Positions 50,306 through 58,511 of a DNA stretch of 64,000 bases are shown here, in pieces. The notes beneath the pieces were generated by a model. That model made no database searches, had not been told where the DNA came from, and saw only the letters and a program-made list of their open reading frames with translations. This DNA comes from Mycolicibacterium madagascariense (GTDB lineage: Bacteria > Actinomycetota > Actinomycetes > Mycobacteriales > Mycobacteriaceae), in NCBI RefSeq assembly GCF_010729665.1, contig NZ_AP022610.1:1-64000 (forward strand), in the 5' to 3' direction. Position 1 is the first letter of the stretch. Each line of letters begins with the position of its first letter. The position numbers and the translations under genes were made by a program.

Positions 50306-50425
50306 GCGCGCGATTTCGCTGCTCAGGCCCCCTTGCGGTAACCTTGCCCAGTTGCCGACGCAGGCGACCCTCCTGCCACGGACACGCCGTGGCCGCACAC
50401 GACCATAGGAGGTGATGGGTTCCAC

Positions 50426-50716
50426 ATGCGTCCATACGAAATCATGGTCATCCTCGACCCCACGCTCGACGAGCGCACTGTTGCTCCGTCGCTGGAGACG
50501 TTCCTGAACGTCATCCGCAAGGACGGTGGCACGGTCGAGAAGATCGACATCTGGGGCCGTCGCCGGTTGGCGTACGAGATCCTCAAGCACCCCGAGGGCA
50601 TCTACGCCGTCATCGACGTGAAGGCCGAGCCGGCCACGGTGTCCGAGCTGGATCGCCAGCTCAGCCTCAACGAGTCCGTCCTGCGGACCAAGGTGATGCG
50701 GACCGACAAGCACTAG
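50426..50716 (+). CDS. rpsF: 30S ribosomal protein S6
   Basis: A 96-residue S6 ([40 protein letters not shown]). S6 binds with S18 to the 16S rRNA platform. A near-perfect Shine-Dalgarno, AGGAGGTGAT at 50407-50416, lies nine bases before the ATG. It begins the rpsF-ssb-rpsR-rplI cluster, which is the usual S6 operon. Intact. Confidence 0.97.
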   Translation: MRPYEIMVILDPTLDERTVAPSLETFLNVIRKDGGTVEKIDIWGRRRLAYEILKHPEGIYAVIDVKAEPATVSELDRQLSLNESVLRTKVMRTDKH

Positions 50717-50830
50717 GTCCGACCGACCGCGCTGTCCAACCGACCGCGCTCGTCGGAGTGCTTCCGTAGGCTCGCTGCGACTCGCTTCGAGGCGACCTAC
50801 CCCGCCGACCACTCATCACAGGAGGATCCC

Positions 50831-51352
50831 GTGGCTGCTGGTGACACCAACCTCACCATCGTCGGAAACCTGACCGCCGATCCCGAACTGCGCTTCACGC
50901 CGTCCGGGGCCGCCGTCGCCAACTTCACGGTGGCGTCGACGCCCCGGGTGATGGACCGGCAGACCAACGAGTGGAAGGACGGCGATCCGCTCTTCATGCG
51001 GTGCAGCATCTGGCGCGAGGCCGCCGAGAACGTGGCCGAGAGCCTTACTCGCGGATCGCGGGTCATCGTCACCGGTCGCCTCAAGCAGCGGTCGTACGAA
51101 ACCCGCGAAGGCGAGAAGCGCACGGTGGTCGAGCTGGAGGTCGACGAGATCGGCCCGTCCCTGCGTTACGCGACGGCGAAGGTCAACAAGGCCAGCCGCA
51201 GCGGTGGTGGCGGTGGCGGCTTCGGCGGCGGTGGCGGCGGTTCGCGTCCCCCGGCCAACAGCGGCTCCAACGACGGTCCGCGCGACGATCCGTGGGGCAG
51301 CGCCCCCGCATCGGGTTCGTTCAGCGGCGCCGACGACGAGCCCCCCTTCTGA
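50831..51352 (+). CDS. ssb: Single-stranded DNA-binding protein
   Basis: Tetrameric ssDNA-binding protein, 173 residues. OB fold at residues about 5-115 ([43 protein letters not shown]). A Gly/Ser-rich linker leads to the acidic tip DDEPPF that recruits partners. GTG start at 50831. The gap before it (50717-50830) has an 11-bp direct repeat, CCGACCGCGCT, at 50723-50733 and 50740-50750. Intact. Confidence 0.97.
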   Translation: MAAGDTNLTIVGNLTADPELRFTPSGAAVANFTVASTPRVMDRQTNEWKDGDPLFMRCSIWREAAENVAESLTRGSRVIVTGRLKQRSYETREGEKRTVVELEVDEIGPSLRYATAKVNKASRSGGGGGGFGGGGGGSRPPANSGSNDGPRDDPWGSAPASGSFSGADDEPPF

Positions 51353-51387
51353 TCAACATCTTCATCCGTACCTAGAAAGAGATAGAC

Positions 51388-51654
51388 ATGGCCAAGTCCT
51401 CCTCCACGAAGAGGCGTCCGGCTCCTGAGAAGCCGGTCAAGACACGCAAGTGCACCTTCTGCTCGAAGAAGGGCAAGAACACGATCATCGACTACAAGGA
51501 CACCGCGTTGCTGCGGACGTACATCAGCGAGCGCGGCAAGATCCGTGCCCGCCGCGTGACCGGCAACTGCGTGCAGCACCAGCGCGACATCGCGATCGCC
51601 GTCAAGAATGCCCGCGAGGTGGCTCTGCTGCCGTTCAGCGCGGCATCGCGCTAG
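51388..51654 (+). CDS. rpsR: 30S ribosomal protein S18, zinc-binding (C+) form
   Basis: An 88-residue S18. The CTFCSKKGK pair plus a Cys in [11 protein letters not shown] mark the zinc-carrying C+ type. Mycobacteria usually hold a second, zinc-free copy elsewhere under zinc control. The conserved S18 core is [26 protein letters not shown] start at 51388 with an AAAGAGAT site. Part of the rpsF-ssb-rpsR-rplI cluster. Confidence 0.96.
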   Translation: MAKSSSTKRRPAPEKPVKTRKCTFCSKKGKNTIIDYKDTALLRTYISERGKIRARRVTGNCVQHQRDIAIAVKNAREVALLPFSAASR

Positions 51655-51674
51655 ACCGGAACGGAGACACTGAC

Positions 51675-52127
51675 ATGAAGCTCATTCTGACCGCCGAGGT
51701 CGACCACCTGGGCTCGGCCGGCGACGCCGTCGAGGTCAAGGACGGCTACGGCCGCAACTACCTGCTGCCCCGCGGCATGGCGATCGTCGCGTCGCGTGGC
51801 GCCGAACGCCAGGCCGAGGAGATCCGGCGGGCCCGCGAGGTGAAGCTCGTCCGCGATCTCGATCACGCCAAGGAGCTCAAGGCAGCCATCGAGGCGCTCG
51901 GTTCGGTGACGCTGCCCGTGCGGACCGCCGGGGCCGGCAAGCTGTTCGGCTCGGTGACCCCGTCCGACATCGCGTCCGCCATCAAGAAGGCCGGCGGCCC
52001 GAACCTGGACAAGCGGACCATCAACCTGCCCAAGGCGCACATCAAGGCCGTCGGATCCCACGACGTCGACGTGCGTCTGCACCCCGAGGTCGTCACCGTC
52101 GTCACCGTGGACGTCGTCGCGGAGTAG
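51675..52127 (+). CDS. rplI: 50S ribosomal protein L9
   Basis: L9 with 150 residues: N-terminal domain [21 protein letters not shown] and [14 protein letters not shown], a helical linker, and a C-terminal domain with [14 protein letters not shown] and [11 protein letters not shown]. It is a 50S subunit protein and last gene of the cluster. A strong hairpin follows the stop at once. Intact. Confidence 0.97.
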   Translation: MKLILTAEVDHLGSAGDAVEVKDGYGRNYLLPRGMAIVASRGAERQAEEIRRAREVKLVRDLDHAKELKAAIEALGSVTLPVRTAGAGKLFGSVTPSDIASAIKKAGGPNLDKRTINLPKAHIKAVGSHDVDVRLHPEVVTVVTVDVVAE

Positions 52128-52141
52128 TACCACAGCGTTGA

Positions 52142-52182
52142 AACGCCCGGGTGAAGCCTTGATCGATCTTCACCCGGGCGTT
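52142..52182 (+). terminator. Strong hairpin terminator after rplI
   Basis: AACGCCCGGGTGAAG (52142-52156) and CTTCACCCGGGCGTT (52168-52182) form a perfect 15-bp stem with an 11-base loop, 14 bases after the rplI stop. There is no run of T after it, as is usual in mycobacteria. It should end transcription of the ribosomal cluster. Confidence 0.85.
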
Positions 52183-52314
52183 GCTGTATGCCTGGGCGAA
52201 CATTGCCGGTGCGTCTCGGCACAGCGAATCCCACCAGTTGTTCACCCAAGGGGCCCGCGGACGCCATGCAACACGCCCGAGACGGCAACCGTGGCCGACA
52301 CGCCGCACCAATTC

Positions 52315-52455
52315 GCATCCACAGCCGTCAACACCTGTTGTAATGCTCTCATCAGCGCCGATGGTAGAAACCCGCGCGGTTGTGCACAGGTTGTCCCCAA
52401 GGGCTCAACATGGCCGACCAGTCGTATCCACACGCCATCCACGAGGTTGTCAACA
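52315..52455 (+). promoter_or_regulatory. Cluster of DnaA-box-like 9-mers upstream of dnaB
   Basis: Same-strand 9-mers close to TTRTCCACA: GCATCCACA (52315, 7 of 9), TTGTGCACA (52380, 8 of 9), TTGTCCCCA (52391, 8 of 9), GTATCCACA (52424, 8 of 9), CCATCCACG (52435, 6 of 9), TTGTCAACA (52447, 8 of 9). A weaker TTGTTCACC lies at 52238. From 52380 on, start spacings are 11, 33, 11 and 12 bp. The rest of this 490-bp gap (52128-52619) holds the rplI terminator; no gene is seen. DnaA binding is inferred. Confidence 0.55.
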
Positions 52456-52619
52456 GCGTTGGTTTCCACCACTTTCAGCAACGTCTAGCGTGAGCGGTCA
52501 CGGCTGGATCCGACGTCAACGGGGACGTATTCGTCGGGGGGTTGATCTACAGTCGCGGTGATGGTGTCGAACGGATGTTCGATCGCCTGTCGGACGTGAA
52601 GGGGTAGGTGGGACGCTTC

Positions 52620-54446
52620 GTGGCTGTCGTCGATGACCTTGGCAGGCAGGGTGGTCATTCCGGGGGGCGTACCGACGAGGCGGGCCCGCCCGCCGAGGAC
52701 TACGGCCGCCAACCGCCCCAGGACATGGCGGCCGAGCAGTCCGTGCTCGGGGGGATGCTGCTCTCCAAGGACGCCATCGCCGACGTGCTCGAGCGCCTGC
52801 GGCCCGGGGACTTCTACCGTCCGGCCCACCAGAGCGTGTACGACGCGATCCTCGACCTGTATGGGCGCGGTGAGCCGGCCGACGCCATCACGGTGGCCGC
52901 CGAGCTGGACCGCCGCGGGCTGCTGAAGCGCGTGGGCGGGGCGCCCTATCTGCACACGCTGATCTCGACGGTGCCGACGGCGGCCAACGCCGGCTTCTAC
53001 GCGGGCATCGTGGCCGAGAAGTCGCTGCTGCGCCGGCTCGTCGAGGCGGGCACGCGAGTGGTGCAGTACGGGTACGCGGGTGCCGACGGATCTGACGTCG
53101 CCGAGGTCGTGGACCGGGCGCAGGCCGAGATCTACGACGTGACCGAGCGCCGCACCCGTGAGGACTTCACCGTCCTGGAGGACCTGCTGCAGCCCACGAT
53201 GGACGAGATCGACGCCATCGCATCGCAAGGCGGCATCGCGCGCGGCGTGCCCACCGGCTTCGTCGAACTCGACGAGGTGACCAACGGCCTGCACCCCGGG
53301 CAGATGATCGTGGTGGCGGCACGGCCCGGCGTGGGCAAGGCGCTGGCACTGGACACTCCGCTGGCCACCCCGGGCGGGTGGACGACGATGGGCGACGTCC
53401 GGGTCGGCGACCAGCTCCTCGGGGCCGACGGTGAGCCGACGCGCGTCGTGGCGGCGACCGAGGTCATGACCGGACGGCCCTGCTACGAGGTCGAGTTCTC
53501 CGACGGCACCATGATCGTCGCCGACGAGCTGCACCAGTGGCCGACCGAGGCAGGCATCCGCACGACCGTCGAATTGCGCAGTGGCGCAGACCGACTCATT
53601 CCGACCACCCTCGGTGCGACCAGGGGCGGCGGGACGGGTCTGCTGACCCGCGGCGTCCACGTGGCGTGGGTCCGGGCGGTGGCGAGTGTCCCCGTGCGAT
53701 GCGTGGAGGTCGACAACGAGTCGCACCTGTACCTCGCCGGCGAGGGCATGGTGCCGACGCACAACTCGACGCTGGGATTGGACTTCCTGCGGTCGTGCTC
53801 GATCAAGGGCCGCATGCCGAGCATCGTGTTCTCCCTGGAGATGAGCAAGCCCGAGATCGTCATGCGACTGCTGTCGGCCGAGGCGAAGATCAAGCTCGCC
53901 GACATGCGATCCGGTCGAATGAGTGACGACGACTGGACGCGACTGGCCCGCCGCATGAGCGAGATCAGCGAGGCGCCGCTCTACATCGACGATTCACCGA
54001 ACCTCACGATGATGGAGATTCGCGCCAAGGCGCGCCGACTGCACCAGAAGGTGGACCTGCGTCTGATCGTCATCGACTACCTGCAGCTGATGACCTCGGG
54101 CAAGAAGGTCGAGTCGCGCCAGCAGGAAGTCTCCGAATTGTCGCGGCAGATCAAGCTTTTGGCGAAGGAGCTCGAAGTGCCGGTGGTCGCGATGAGCCAG
54201 CTGAACCGTGGTCCGGAGCAACGAACCGACAAGAAGCCGATGCTGTCCGACCTCCGCGAGTCGGGATCAATCGAGCAGGATGCGGACATGGTCGTCCTGT
54301 TGCACCGGCCGGACGCGTTCGAGCGGGACGACCCGCGCGGCGGGGAGGCCGACCTCATCATCGCCAAACACCGTGCGGGACCGACGAAGACGATCACCGT
54401 GGCGCATCAGCTGCACCTGTCGCGGTTTGCGAACATGGCGCACTGA
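52620..54446 (+). CDS. dnaB: Replicative DNA helicase DnaB, interrupted by an in-frame mini-intein
   Basis: Hexameric 5'-3' helicase of the replisome. GTG at 52620 gives MAVVDDLGRQGG, like the mycobacterial start MAVVDDL; a GTG four codons earlier is in frame but too near the ribosome site. The N-terminal DnaB domain (AAEQSVLGGMLLSKDAIADVL) leads to the RecA-like domain, where the Walker A reads GVGK, then the intein, then STLGLDFL. Downstream are SLEMSKPEIVMRLL, LRLIVIDYLQLM (Walker B), MSQLNRGPEQRTDKKPML and SGSIEQDADMVVLLHR. 608 residues with the intein, 466 after splicing. The second insertion site used in some mycobacteria (after RESG) is empty. Confidence 0.95.
   Translation: MAVVDDLGRQGGHSGGRTDEAGPPAEDYGRQPPQDMAAEQSVLGGMLLSKDAIADVLERLRPGDFYRPAHQSVYDAILDLYGRGEPADAITVAAELDRRGLLKRVGGAPYLHTLISTVPTAANAGFYAGIVAEKSLLRRLVEAGTRVVQYGYAGADGSDVAEVVDRAQAEIYDVTERRTREDFTVLEDLLQPTMDEIDAIASQGGIARGVPTGFVELDEVTNGLHPGQMIVVAARPGVGKALALDTPLATPGGWTTMGDVRVGDQLLGADGEPTRVVAATEVMTGRPCYEVEFSDGTMIVADELHQWPTEAGIRTTVELRSGADRLIPTTLGATRGGGTGLLTRGVHVAWVRAVASVPVRCVEVDNESHLYLAGEGMVPTHNSTLGLDFLRSCSIKGRMPSIVFSLEMSKPEIVMRLLSAEAKIKLADMRSGRMSDDDWTRLARRMSEISEAPLYIDDSPNLTMMEIRAKARRLHQKVDLRLIVIDYLQLMTSGKKVESRQQEVSELSRQIKLLAKELEVPVVAMSQLNRGPEQRTDKKPMLSDLRESGSIEQDADMVVLLHRPDAFERDDPRGGEADLIIAKHRAGPTKTITVAHQLHLSRFANMAH
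53340..53765 (+). other. Class 3 mini-intein in the DnaB P-loop
   Basis: 142 residues lie exactly between GVGK and STL of the Walker A. It starts with Ala, not Cys or Ser, and ends HN before Ser. Block A is ALALDTPLATPGGWTTMGDV. Block B has ELHQW (Trp67 counted from Ala1), block F VPVRCVEVDNESHLYLAG (Cys121), block G GMVPTHN (Thr140). Ala1 plus this Trp-Cys-Thr set is the hallmark of class 3 inteins, in which the block F Cys makes the first attack. No homing endonuclease domain fits. The M. smegmatis DnaB mini-intein of this kind is known and redox-sensitive. The boundaries are from host-protein alignment to memory. Confidence 0.92.
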
Positions 54447-55129
54447 GGGGGGTTGTGTCGAGATGCACCGTGAATTAACAATTCGCACTTCATTGTTGAA
54501 CTAGACGCAAAAGTATTGATGTCTAGACAATTTACGAGCCCCGCTTTGGGTACGCATCAGCCCGTGCGGGTGAGACGCGAGTCTCGCCAGGTGCACGTCA
54601 GCTGACTGGGCGGTGACATCACGTCGGATCGCGGCGTGACCGCGAACGATGCCGTGGATGTGGGGTCACCATCGGCGCAGAGTCGCAACCTAGGCGCCAT
54701 CAGGAAAGGTCCAGGGCTGCTCTCGAGCTCTCGCGAATCGTGCTGCGCTGCTGGGAGACCCGTGACAGTCGAACACCTCCGCCGAGTGGCCATCGGTTGT
54801 CGAGCTCTCGACGATCCGGTGTTGATGGCGCACGCATGAGACGAACCCACGTCACCTGAGGAGCTGTGAGCGGCTCAATTCGCGGAAGGGGTCGGCCAAA
54901 ACCACAGAGGCCTCGGGCGGTCAGCGATCGCTGGAACGTCGACGAGTCGGCTCAGGTGAAATCGGCCTCTGGGGTGCCCGGAACTCGGGAGCTAGCCGAT
55001 CCACGACGCCGACGACTCGATTGAATGCACTATCCGTGCGCTGGCGGGACGAAGTCTCCGGCGCCCGCTCGCGGCCCCCCGAGGTATTCATGGCGACAGA
55101 GTCTCGGTGCGGGGTGTAGTGCCGCGGCG
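54447..55129. other. Gene-free stretch between dnaB and the mce locus
   Basis: This stretch of 683 bp has no convincing gene. Its first 100 bases after dnaB are markedly A/T-richer than the surroundings (about 54465-54540, with TCTAGA around 54521), the rest is ordinary. Short open frames, such as 54636-54839 plus, lack a ribosome site, coding bias and recognisable sequence. I saw no tRNA, IS end or integrase. It may be the border between conserved origin-proximal genes and an inserted mce region. Confidence 0.5.
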
Positions 55130-55642
55130 TCATGGGCGAGTCTTGGTGAGCGTGAACGGCATGGCGACGTCGAGCCATTGGTTGACGCCGCATGCCCCGC
55201 TGGGTCCGACGGTGCGATCGAAGCCGACCAGGACGTTGGGCGGGTAGTTGTCGTCGAGGGCGAACGTGTATTTCTGGGTGCCGGGTGCGGTGGAGCCGTC
55301 GGGGCAGTGCTCCCAGTCGGGTAGGTCGCGCACCACCTTCCACAACCGGCCGGCGTACTGGATGTCGGCGGTCCACCCTTGGTCGCTGCGGACCGTGCCG
55401 GTGCAGTCCTCGAAGTCCGCGCAGTCGGTGGTGATGGTCCAGGTGCTGGTGACGGTGGCCTCGTCGTGAAAGCGGTCGTTGGTCTTGGCGTACTGACCGT
55501 CGGAGACCGCGAAAAACGTTCCGTTGAGCGCGAATTCGTCGTCACTGGGGTCAGCCCCGGCTCTCGTGGCGCACGTGACGAGCAGCAGGAGTGTGCAGGT
55601 CGACACCGTCAGGAGTCGGGGCGTCGTCGCGGGCCGTTTCAC
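55130..55642 (-). CDS. Small secreted protein after mceF, unknown family
   Basis: A 170-residue protein with a cleavable signal (LLTVSTCTLLLLVTCATRAGA). The mature part starts DPSDDEFALNGTFFAVSDG and has several cysteines (TDCADFEDC, EHCPDGS, SGACG), probably paired outside the membrane, and aromatic-rich strands (YAGRLWKVVRDLPDWEHC). GTG start at 55642, one base after the mceF stop, so it is the last gene of the mce operon. I do not recognise the family; similar proteins with this position may be Mce-associated. Confidence 0.75.
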   Translation of the reverse strand: MKRPATTPRLLTVSTCTLLLLVTCATRAGADPSDDEFALNGTFFAVSDGQYAKTNDRFHDEATVTSTWTITTDCADFEDCTGTVRSDQGWTADIQYAGRLWKVVRDLPDWEHCPDGSTAPGTQKYTFALDDNYPPNVLVGFDRTVGPSGACGVNQWLDVAMPFTLTKTRP

Positions 55643-55643
55643 G

Positions 55644-57296
55644 TCAGGACCCGGTGGGCAGGATGACGCTTCGCCAGTCGTGTGGCGGCGCGGAGGTCAC
55701 GTTGGTTTGGGTGAATGCCTGTCCGTCGGGGGTGGCGTAGCGGCCGGTCTTCGGGTCGTAGCGGGCGGTGGCCACCGATGGACTCGTGGGGTCTTGGTGA
55801 AACGCGCTGGGCGCGACGTCTGCGGCGTTGGGCGCCGGGGCCGGCTCCGCGTTCGGCGCCGGCGGAGAGTCCGCGGTGGTGTCGGCGGGACCGGGCGGGG
55901 TAGCGGGTGAAGGTGCCGGCGGTGGGGTCGTCGGTATGGGCGGTCCCTCGTTGGGTCCTGGCGGGGTGCCCGAGGGTGTGGCGCCTGGTGGCAGGGGTGT
56001 TCCCTGCACGGGGGCATAGGTGTGGTCGCGGGGGGTGACGCGTTGGTCGGGGGGAATGCCCTGGGAGATCAGGTTGGGGTCCAGGGGGTAGGGCCCGAGG
56101 GCGTGCTGACGCAGGGCGAGGGGTTGAAAGGGCTTGTCGGAGGAGCACTCTTCGACGGTGGGCGCGAACTTGCCGGGCACTGCCATGCAGGGGTAGTTGC
56201 GGGCGCCGCGCACGGAGATGGGTGAGTCTTGGGGCAGCTTGCAGTAGAGCCCGTCGGGGGTGTCGACTTCTGAGGTGTCGTCGGGGTTGCGCCAGGCCGA
56301 CGGGGGGAGGAATCCCACGGTGCAGGCGGGCGGGTCGGAGATCGAGACGTGGAAGTCCCCGACCGGTTTGCCGGTCGCGTTGTTTTGGCCGGCCTCCGAC
56401 ATGTAGAACGCCGTCGATGGGGGGAGCAGGACCAGTAGTTGCTCGAGGGCGGGTCGGTAGGTGAGCAGCACTTGTCCGACGGTGGTGAGGTTGGCCAACA
56501 GGATCGGCAGGGTCGGTTTGATCTGGTCGAGCAGGGCCGTGGCCTCGTCGAGCGCGCCCGGACCGGTGGACAGGATTCGTCGCAGGGGTGGGTCGTCGGT
56601 GACGAGCTGGTCGGTCACGTCGGCCAGGTCGTGCGTCCACTGACGGAGGTCATCGGCGCTGCGGAGCTGTCCTTGCAGGACGGGGCGGGAATCGTCGATG
56701 AGGTGGCCCGCTCGGGCGGAGGCCGAGCGCAGGTCGGCGGCCGCGCGGGAGGAGGAGTCGATGAGGGTGGCCAGGTCGGGTCCGGCGCCGTCGAACGCCG
56801 TCGAGGTTTCGGTCAACAGTCTCTTGATCTGGTCTTGGGGCAGGCTGCCCAGGAACGCGCTGAGGTGGTCCACCATGGGTCCGACGGGCTGGGGAAGTAC
56901 GACGTCTTGGCGTCCGATGACCGACCCGTCGTGCAGGTAGGGCGGGTTGTCGCTGCGCGGACGCAGGTCCACGTACTGCTCGCCGATGGCCGACACGCTG
57001 CGGACGGCGGCTTGCAGATTGGCGGGGACGTGTGCGGAGGCGTTCAGTGACAAGGTCGCCGTGGCGCCGGTGCGGTCGACGTCGACGCCGCTGACCTGTC
57101 CGATCTCCACTCCGCGGTAGGTGACGTTGGCCCGCGGGTAGAGCCCGGAGGCGTTGGGCATCTGCACGCGGACGGTGATGCGGCCGACGTCGACCAGGGT
57201 GGGCAGTCGCAGGTAGACCACCGCCATCACGATCAAGCCGACTGTTGAGGTGATCGCGAAGATCACCAGCTGGATGCGCACCAATCTGGACAGCAT
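55644..57296 (-). CDS. mceF: Mce family protein F
   Basis: Cell-wall-spanning subunit of an Mce lipid-import complex. It has 550 residues: an N-terminal membrane helix (LVIFAITSTVGLIVMAVVYL), the MCE/MlaD domain (about residues 35-115, TYRGVEIGQVSGVDVDRTGA), a long helical segment to about 300, and a very Pro-rich tail after about 400 (GPPIPTTPPPAPSP), then a short folded end. ATG start at 57296, right after the mceE stop. Intact. Substrate unknown (sterol, fatty acid or other lipid). Confidence 0.93.
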   Translation of the reverse strand: MLSRLVRIQLVIFAITSTVGLIVMAVVYLRLPTLVDVGRITVRVQMPNASGLYPRANVTYRGVEIGQVSGVDVDRTGATATLSLNASAHVPANLQAAVRSVSAIGEQYVDLRPRSDNPPYLHDGSVIGRQDVVLPQPVGPMVDHLSAFLGSLPQDQIKRLLTETSTAFDGAGPDLATLIDSSSRAAADLRSASARAGHLIDDSRPVLQGQLRSADDLRQWTHDLADVTDQLVTDDPPLRRILSTGPGALDEATALLDQIKPTLPILLANLTTVGQVLLTYRPALEQLLVLLPPSTAFYMSEAGQNNATGKPVGDFHVSISDPPACTVGFLPPSAWRNPDDTSEVDTPDGLYCKLPQDSPISVRGARNYPCMAVPGKFAPTVEECSSDKPFQPLALRQHALGPYPLDPNLISQGIPPDQRVTPRDHTYAPVQGTPLPPGATPSGTPPGPNEGPPIPTTPPPAPSPATPPGPADTTADSPPAPNAEPAPAPNAADVAPSAFHQDPTSPSVATARYDPKTGRYATPDGQAFTQTNVTSAPPHDWRSVILPTGS

Positions 57297-58511
57297 CTAA
57301 CTGCCGCCCGTCGGGGGTGGTGGGGCAGGGATGGCGCCGTCGGGTGGGTTGGTCGACGGCGGGGTGGTGGTGGTGTCGGGCGGGTGGGCCGGTGGTGGGG
57401 CGAGGCCGGCGCCGAGGGGATCCTTGGAGTAGTAGGCGTCATAGCCTTCGTCGCCGGGTGCGGGCACCAGAGGGATGTTGGGGTCACCGAAACGGGTGCC
57501 CACGCCCAGTCCGCGCTTGAGTCGTTCCCGGGTGAGGTCCAGGGTGACGAACAGGTTCATGTAGTCCCCGCGGATGCCGCGGTCGATGACGTTCTGCCCG
57601 ATCGGGAACACCGGCAGGAAGGCCAGTGCGGTGTCGATGTCGTCTCCGACGTCGGCCAGCGCCTGAACCGTGGGTGCCAGGTTCTGCAGGTTGGTGACGA
57701 GGTCGGATTGGGTGTCGTCGATGACGTGGGTGGCGGTGTCGCTGAAGACGCGCAGCCTGTTCAGTGCCTCGACGAGGCGGGGTCGTTCTCGCAGCAGGAC
57801 GTCCAGCGCCGGGGGAATGGTCTGCAGGGCGTGGGTGATCGTCGCGGACTGCCCGGCCAGGGTGGTGGTGAACCGGTCGAGGTTGGTGATGGTGGTGATG
57901 ATGTCGTCGCGTTGGTCGTTCAGGGTGCCGACGAACGTGCTGAGTTCGTCGATCAGGGCGCGCGCGGTCTCGGGGCGGTCCTTGAGTGCGACGTCGAGGG
58001 CATGGATGATGTCGCCGATCTGGCCGAGGCCGCCGGCGTTGGCGACCACCGACAGCGAGGCCAGCGTGCGTTCGGTGGAGGGGTAGGTCTTGGACGCGTT
58101 GAGGGGAATCGTCGAGCCCTGCTGGAGGGCGCCGACGGGTGCCTGCCCGGGCGGTGGGCCCAGTTGCACGTGCATCGATCCCAGGAGGCTGGTCTGCCCG
58201 ACCGCGGCCACGGCGTTGCCCGGGACGACGACGCCGCGCTCGACGGTGATGGTGATCAGGGGGTGTCGGTCGACGATGGCGATGCGCTCGATGGATCCGA
58301 CGGTGACGTCGTCGATGAGCACGGGCGAATTGGGTTCCAGCGTGCCGACATTGGCGACCTGGACGTAATAGGTACTCGACCCGCTGCCGTGACCGCGGGT
58401 CCCCGGCAGGGGCAGGGAGTTCACCCCGTCGTAGGCGCAGGAGGACGTCAGCACGACCGCGATCGACGCGGCGAGAACCCGAAGCCGTGACCGGTGGCTG
58501 AGGATGTTCAT
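57297..58511 (-). CDS. mceE: Mce family lipoprotein E
   Basis: Lipid-anchored Mce subunit, 404 residues. The lipobox is VLTSSCAYDG with the acylated Cys at 25. The MCE domain follows (YYVQVANVGTLEPNSPVLIDDVTVG), then long helices with regular hydrophobic spacing (HALDVALKDRPETARALIDEL). The Pro/Thr-rich tail ends PPPTGGS. ATG start at 58511 overlaps the mceD stop. Fifth gene in the operon, as expected for MceE. Confidence 0.93.
   Translation of the reverse strand: MNILSHRSRLRVLAASIAVVLTSSCAYDGVNSLPLPGTRGHGSGSSTYYVQVANVGTLEPNSPVLIDDVTVGSIERIAIVDRHPLITITVERGVVVPGNAVAAVGQTSLLGSMHVQLGPPPGQAPVGALQQGSTIPLNASKTYPSTERTLASLSVVANAGGLGQIGDIIHALDVALKDRPETARALIDELSTFVGTLNDQRDDIITTITNLDRFTTTLAGQSATITHALQTIPPALDVLLRERPRLVEALNRLRVFSDTATHVIDDTQSDLVTNLQNLAPTVQALADVGDDIDTALAFLPVFPIGQNVIDRGIRGDYMNLFVTLDLTRERLKRGLGVGTRFGDPNIPLVPAPGDEGYDAYYSKDPLGAGLAPPPAHPPDTTTTPPSTNPPDGAIPAPPPPTGGS

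Noticed and set aside
50717..50830. Repeats between rpsF and ssb as a mobile repeat element
   Set aside because: Only one short 11-bp direct repeat and weak symmetry; not enough to call a mobile or REP-type element from one copy.
54636..54839. Small plus-strand open frame after dnaB (67 codons)
   Set aside because: No ribosome site, no recognisable sequence, overlapped by equal frames on the other strand.
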